NCBI GenBank assembly: GCA_905212395.1
Contig: CAJMEI010000030.1
Span: forward strand, 1 to 9,426
Source of the DNA: an uncultured Christensenella sp.
GTDB taxonomy: Bacteria > Bacillota > Clostridia > Christensenellales > Borkfalkiaceae
DNA: 9,426 bases
Direction: 5' to 3'
The translations under genes and the position numbers were made by a program. The notes beneath the pieces were generated by a model. The model did not search any database, had not been told where the DNA came from, and saw only the letters and a list, made by a program, of their open reading frames with translations. Below, one piece after another: positions 6,462 to 9,426 of this stretch (position 1 is its first letter; the number at the start of each line of letters is the position of its first letter).

Positions 6462-6480
6462 TATCTTAATCTTTTGTGGA

Positions 6481-6527
6481 TAAAAAAAGCCCACTATATT
6501 TCGCCTTAAAGCGAAATATAGTGGGCT
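6481..6527 (-). terminator. Strong intrinsic terminator of the nagA-nnr operon, probably bidirectional
   Basis: AGCCCACTATATTTCGC (6488-6504) pairs perfectly with 6511-6527, a 17-bp stem with a 6-nt loop. The A-run at 6482-6488 gives seven U residues after the stem on the minus strand, so it ends the minus-strand operon about 150 nt after its last stop codon. ACACTTTT follows on the plus strand, so it may also stop MscS transcripts, which lack another clear terminator. Confidence 0.85.
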
Positions 6528-6676
6528 ACACTTTTGTATTAAATTAAAAACCCCTTACAGGGAATCCGTAAAATCCGTCTTTTTTGCGTATTTTATTTGA
6601 TACTTTTTCTTTCAATTTATATTATAGTTCTTCTTGATTTTATAAAAGCTTTATTAAAATTCAGCCAATACTTTCG
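6528..6676. other. 3' spacer of the minus-strand operon, little recognised
   Basis: This is A/T-rich and non-coding. The only structure is CCCT-TAC-AGGG (6553-6563) followed by GAATCCG. It resembles the hairpin core at 6257-6274 (CCCTACAAGGGATTCGG) and may be a degraded copy of it. AATCCGT also occurs twice in tandem here. Confidence 0.3.
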
Positions 6677-8179
6677 TTATTTTTGCGAGTTTAACAAATC
6701 AGATATAACAGGTCCGATAAACGATATTTCGTCCCTTGGAGTCATAGAATAAGGATTATATTTTTTTTCTGCAAGTTCCCCTGCAACTCCGCAAACGAAA
6801 CAAGCGCACGCTACGTTTATTAAATCGCTTTGCGTGGAATGAGCGCAAATCCCCACCGTTACTCCCGTAAGGCAATCTCCGCTACCGCCTTTTGCCATAC
6901 CCGAACAACCTCTGTCGCACAAAAGAACTTCTTTTCCGTCCGAAATTATAGAAGTCGCCCCCTTTAAAAGTACGATAACGTTGTATTTTTTCGCAAAATT
7001 TCTTACTACTTCTATCGGGTCTTTTAAAACTTCTTCTACGGGCATAGAAACGAGCCTTGTAAATTCCCTAACGTGCGGAGTTAAAATAACTTCTCCCACC
7101 GCGTTGTTTAATTTATCTACGCCGATTCTTGAAAGAGCGTTAAGTCCGTCGGCGTCTAAAACGAGTTTCCCCGTAAAGTTTTCTAGTAAATAGGAAACGA
7201 TTTTTTCGTTTTCTCTACCGTCGCCCACTCCGCAACCGAAGCCTACCGTTCTAACGTTTTTTAATAATTCATCAAACTCTTTTTTATCGAACCTTATCTT
7301 TCCGCCACTTGAACGGAGTGGAAAAAGCGTAGATTCTACGCAGTAAGGCATAACGGCGTCCGAAATGCAATCGGGTACGGCAAGTTTAACTACTCCTGCG
7401 CCTGCCCTTAAAGTTGCAAGCGAACAAGAAGCAAGTTTTATTGCTCCGCTATACCTATCGCTCCCACCGATTAACGCGGTATACCCATAAACGCCTTTAT
7501 GAGAATTGCTTTTTCTTTTAGGAAATACGAGTGAAAAGTCTTGTTTTTCAACTAATTTGGCTTGTACGCTTTGATTTAAAATTCCTATATCCGCAACCCT
7601 GATTTTCCCTACGAAATCTTTTGCGTCGTTTAAAAAATGACCTGTTTTTAAATTGTTTATCGCAATAGTTAAATCCGCCTTAACGCAAGTTTTACCTATT
7701 CCGTTGTTAACGTTTAAACCGCTCGGAATATCTACGCTGATTTTATATGCGTCTTGCGAATTTATAACGTTTATAACGTTTTTTAAATCGGATTTTAATT
7801 TACCGAAAAAGCCCGTGCCGAGCAATGCGTCTACTATAACGTCAAAAGAAGAAAAATCGAAATCGGCAGAAAAATCGGAATACTTTATTCCTGCTTTTTT
7901 AACTTTATCGAAATAATAAATGGCGTCTTTTGAAAATCCGTCTTTACATAAAAGCACTTCCGAGTAAACGCCTTTTTCTTTTAAAAGCAATGCTAAAACT
8001 AAACCGTCTCCGCCGTTGTTTCCGCCCCCGCAAACAATAAGAACCCTTTTACCCGTAAAGTCGTATGAAGAATACAACGCTTTACCGGCTTTTAACATTA
8101 ACCATATTGCGCTTTCGCCGTTTTCGATAGCTAATTTATCGTTTTCTTTACTTGCAGTAGCAGAAATTACGTCTTTCAT
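6677..8179 (-). CDS. nnr: Bifunctional NAD(P)H-hydrate epimerase / ADP-dependent NAD(P)H-hydrate dehydratase
   Basis: This is a cytosolic metabolite-repair enzyme. It epimerises R-NAD(P)HX to the S form and dehydrates the S form back to NAD(P)H using ADP (or ATP). The length of 500 aa is normal for the fused form. The N-terminal YjeF_N domain (about 1-215) has GGGNNGGDG (51-59), DALLGTG (117-123) and DIPSGLN (150-156). The C-terminal ribokinase-like domain (about 220-497) has KGVYGYTALIGGSDRYSGA (228-246), LDADGLNAL (341-349), ILTPHVREF (365-373), LLKGATSII (404-412) and the catalytic loop GGSGDCLTG (431-439, Asp435). All key motifs of both halves are intact, so both activities are expected. 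The ATG overlaps the nagA stop by 4 nt (ATGA) with only a weak ribosome site, so translation is probably coupled to nagA. Confidence 0.95.
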   Translation of the reverse strand: MKDVISATASKENDKLAIENGESAIWLMLKAGKALYSSYDFTGKRVLIVCGGGNNGGDGLVLALLLKEKGVYSEVLLCKDGFSKDAIYYFDKVKKAGIKYSDFSADFDFSSFDVIVDALLGTGFFGKLKSDLKNVINVINSQDAYKISVDIPSGLNVNNGIGKTCVKADLTIAINNLKTGHFLNDAKDFVGKIRVADIGILNQSVQAKLVEKQDFSLVFPKRKSNSHKGVYGYTALIGGSDRYSGAIKLASCSLATLRAGAGVVKLAVPDCISDAVMPYCVESTLFPLRSSGGKIRFDKKEFDELLKNVRTVGFGCGVGDGRENEKIVSYLLENFTGKLVLDADGLNALSRIGVDKLNNAVGEVILTPHVREFTRLVSMPVEEVLKDPIEVVRNFAKKYNVIVLLKGATSIISDGKEVLLCDRGCSGMAKGGSGDCLTGVTVGICAHSTQSDLINVACACFVCGVAGELAEKKYNPYSMTPRDEISFIGPVISDLLNSQK

Positions 8180-9309
8180 CTTTTATATACCACTTCTCCG
8201 TCAATAATAGTTCCTAAAACGTTAAAATCATCGTCCAAAATTGCAAAATCCGCGTTTTTGCCTACGTCTATACTTCCCACGCTGTCAAAAATCCCAATAC
8301 TTCTAGCGGGATTTGCCGTAGCGTAATCTATCGCCGTGCAAAAATCTACGCCTACTTTTTCAACCATATTCTTTACGGCAACGTTCATTTTTAAAACGCT
8401 TCCCGCAAGAGTTCCGTCAAGCAGTCTTGCCTGTCCGTCTTTTACTATAACTTTTTGTCCGCCGAGTTCGCTTTCGCCGTCGGGTAAATGTTTAGCTCTC
8501 ATAGAATCGGTTATTAAAATAAGTTTATCTTTCGGCTTATTTTTAACCAAAATTTTTACAGCTTCTTTGCAAACGTGAATTAAATCGCAAATGAGTTCGT
8601 TATAGAGTTCGTCTAACATTAGCCCCGCGCCGACAACGCCCGCTTCTCTATGATGTAACGGCGTTTGAGCGTTATAAGTGTGCGTTATAGAACTTGCTCC
8701 CCAACCAAGAGCTTTTTCTACAGTAGCAAAATCGCTTTGAGTGTGTCCTATAGACGCAACTATTTTATTTTCTGCTAAAAATTCTATTAGTTCTTTTGCG
8801 TTTTCTTGTTCGGGCGCAAGAGTAACTACTTTAATTTTGTTTCCGCTAGCCTTAATAAACCTATCCATAAGTCGTTTATCGGGCTTTTTTATAAATTCTA
8901 ACGGTTGCGCGCCTTTATATTTTTCAGCGATAAAAGGTCCTTCTAGATGAACGCCCTGTACCCTTGCTCCGCTAATTCTTGTATAATTTTTAACAGCGTT
9001 TAAAGCTTTTAAAATATTTTCTTCGCTTTGCGTCATAGTGGTAACAAGAAAAGACGTAGTACCTTCTTTAACGATACTGTCCGCAATCGTTTTAATTTTT
9101 TCAACGTCGCCGTCCATTCCGTCGGCTCCGCCCGCCCCGTGAATATGCCTATCGACAAAACCGGGAACGACTATTCCGTTAAAACAATACGCTTGGTCAA
9201 TATCTAAATTGCTACCTATTTTTACGATTTTGCCGTTTTCTACCGCTACGTCGCAAGAAATTATTCCCTTGCCGTAAACGTAAACTCTTACATTTTTAAA
9301 ACCTTTCAT
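8176..9309 (-). CDS. nagA: N-acetylglucosamine-6-phosphate deacetylase
   Basis: This cytosolic amidohydrolase converts GlcNAc-6-phosphate to glucosamine-6-phosphate and acetate, the first committed step of amino-sugar use and of cell-wall sugar recycling. At 377 aa it is full length. The TIM-barrel motifs are in order: PGFVDRHIHGAGG (49-61, metal ligands H55 and H57, as in Bacillus rather than E. coli enzymes), HLEGPFI (121-127, E123), SIGHT (186-190, H189), THTYNAQTPLHHREAG (209-224, H210 and the substrate-binding HH) and LITDSM (265-270, catalytic D268). The family's usual THLFNAM is THTYNAQ here. The flanking beta-sandwich ends with GKNADFAILDDD. GGAG lies 5 nt before the ATG. No nagB or PTS gene is visible in the window; the next gene downstream is nnr. 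Confidence 0.96.
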   Translation of the reverse strand: MKGFKNVRVYVYGKGIISCDVAVENGKIVKIGSNLDIDQAYCFNGIVVPGFVDRHIHGAGGADGMDGDVEKIKTIADSIVKEGTTSFLVTTMTQSEENILKALNAVKNYTRISGARVQGVHLEGPFIAEKYKGAQPLEFIKKPDKRLMDRFIKASGNKIKVVTLAPEQENAKELIEFLAENKIVASIGHTQSDFATVEKALGWGASSITHTYNAQTPLHHREAGVVGAGLMLDELYNELICDLIHVCKEAVKILVKNKPKDKLILITDSMRAKHLPDGESELGGQKVIVKDGQARLLDGTLAGSVLKMNVAVKNMVEKVGVDFCTAIDYATANPARSIGIFDSVGSIDVGKNADFAILDDDFNVLGTIIDGEVVYKR

Positions 9310-9376
9310 ATTTTCTCCGACACAAAGTAGTTTTTACTTAAACTTTATTTTAACATATTTTTTCCCGGTTTACTAC
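9310..9376 (-). promoter_or_regulatory. Leader and probable promoter region of nagA
   Basis: On the minus strand, GGAG (complement of 9315-9318) precedes the ATG by 5 nt. The region upstream to the terminator at 9377 is only about 60 nt, so the promoter of the nagA-nnr operon should lie within it. A TAAAAT-like -10 is present, but no good -35 was found at the right distance. No NagR/GntR-like palindrome is obvious. Confidence 0.35.
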
Positions 9377-9420
9377 AAAAAAACCGCCTTTGCGATCGTT
9401 ATGATCCACAAAAGCGGTTT
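9377..9420 (-). terminator. Intrinsic terminator of a minus-strand gene beyond the right edge
   Basis: AAACCGCCTTTG (9381-9392) pairs with CAAAAGCGGTTT (9409-9420) as 7 + 4 bp with one C-A mismatch. The A-run 9377-9383 gives a seven-residue U-tract on the minus strand. The loop holds a small GATC...GATC pairing. It insulates nagA from the gene to its right. Confidence 0.8.
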
Positions 9421-9426
9421 CCTGCT

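Noticed and set aside
6180..6480. tRNA, riboswitch or retron non-coding RNA
   Set aside because: No cloverleaf with T-loop or anticodon features, no known riboswitch core, no reverse transcriptase nearby, and the region lies downstream of genes rather than upstream.
6981..8950. Plus-strand frames opposite nnr and nagA
   Set aside because: They mirror two enzymes whose full motif sets are intact on the minus strand; their compositions are typical of antisense reading.

Overview
The window looks like a chromosomal stretch from a low-GC Gram-positive bacterium, probably an uncultured Clostridia-type anaerobe. The support is A/T-rich codons, strong AGGAG-type ribosome sites, a TTGACA-N17-TATATT promoter, long-stem intrinsic terminators, and a NagA with a DxHxHG metal motif. 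The lineage is an inference; no rRNA or phylogenetic marker is present.

Left part (1-2080, + strand): the 3' end of a probable anti-phage or conflict operon. A small protein, cut by the window's left edge, overlaps by 4 nt a 485-aa Rad50/SMC-like ABC ATPase. The ATPase has the hallmarks of ABC-three-component (ABC-3C)/Lamassu-type systems: P-loop TRNSTGKTT, Q-loop FDQEKGW, and Walker B FCDSPSGRE. Its effector gene, if present, should lie just left of the window. A 15-bp perfect hairpin terminates the operon.

Middle (2081-6170, + strand): an intergenic region of about 0.7 kb holds an orphan intrinsic terminator that may end a small RNA. It also holds a consensus promoter and a possible 30-codon hydrophobic leader ORF. 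These precede a two-gene operon. The first gene encodes an unrecognised 754-aa single-pass membrane protein whose extracytoplasmic part is a tandem duplication of about 300 residues. The second encodes an MscS-family mechanosensitive channel.

Convergent spacer (6171-6676): the most unusual stretch. It contains an ordered array of short, mutually different hairpins separated by 7-nt linkers. Linkers in the left half (GTGATAT, GTTATAT, GTTATAT) are exact reverse complements, in nested order, of those in the right half (ATATAAC, ATATAAC, ATATCAC). One strand could therefore fold into a ladder of stacked four-way junctions. An 8-bp direct repeat, AACTAAAT, flanks it like a target-site duplication. 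A 17-bp-stem terminator follows, serving the minus-strand genes.

Right part (6677-9426, - strand): nagA (N-acetylglucosamine-6-phosphate deacetylase) overlaps by 4 nt a bifunctional NAD(P)HX epimerase/dehydratase. This pairs amino-sugar catabolism with nicotinamide-cofactor repair. The last 50 nt hold the terminator of a minus-strand gene lying beyond the right edge.
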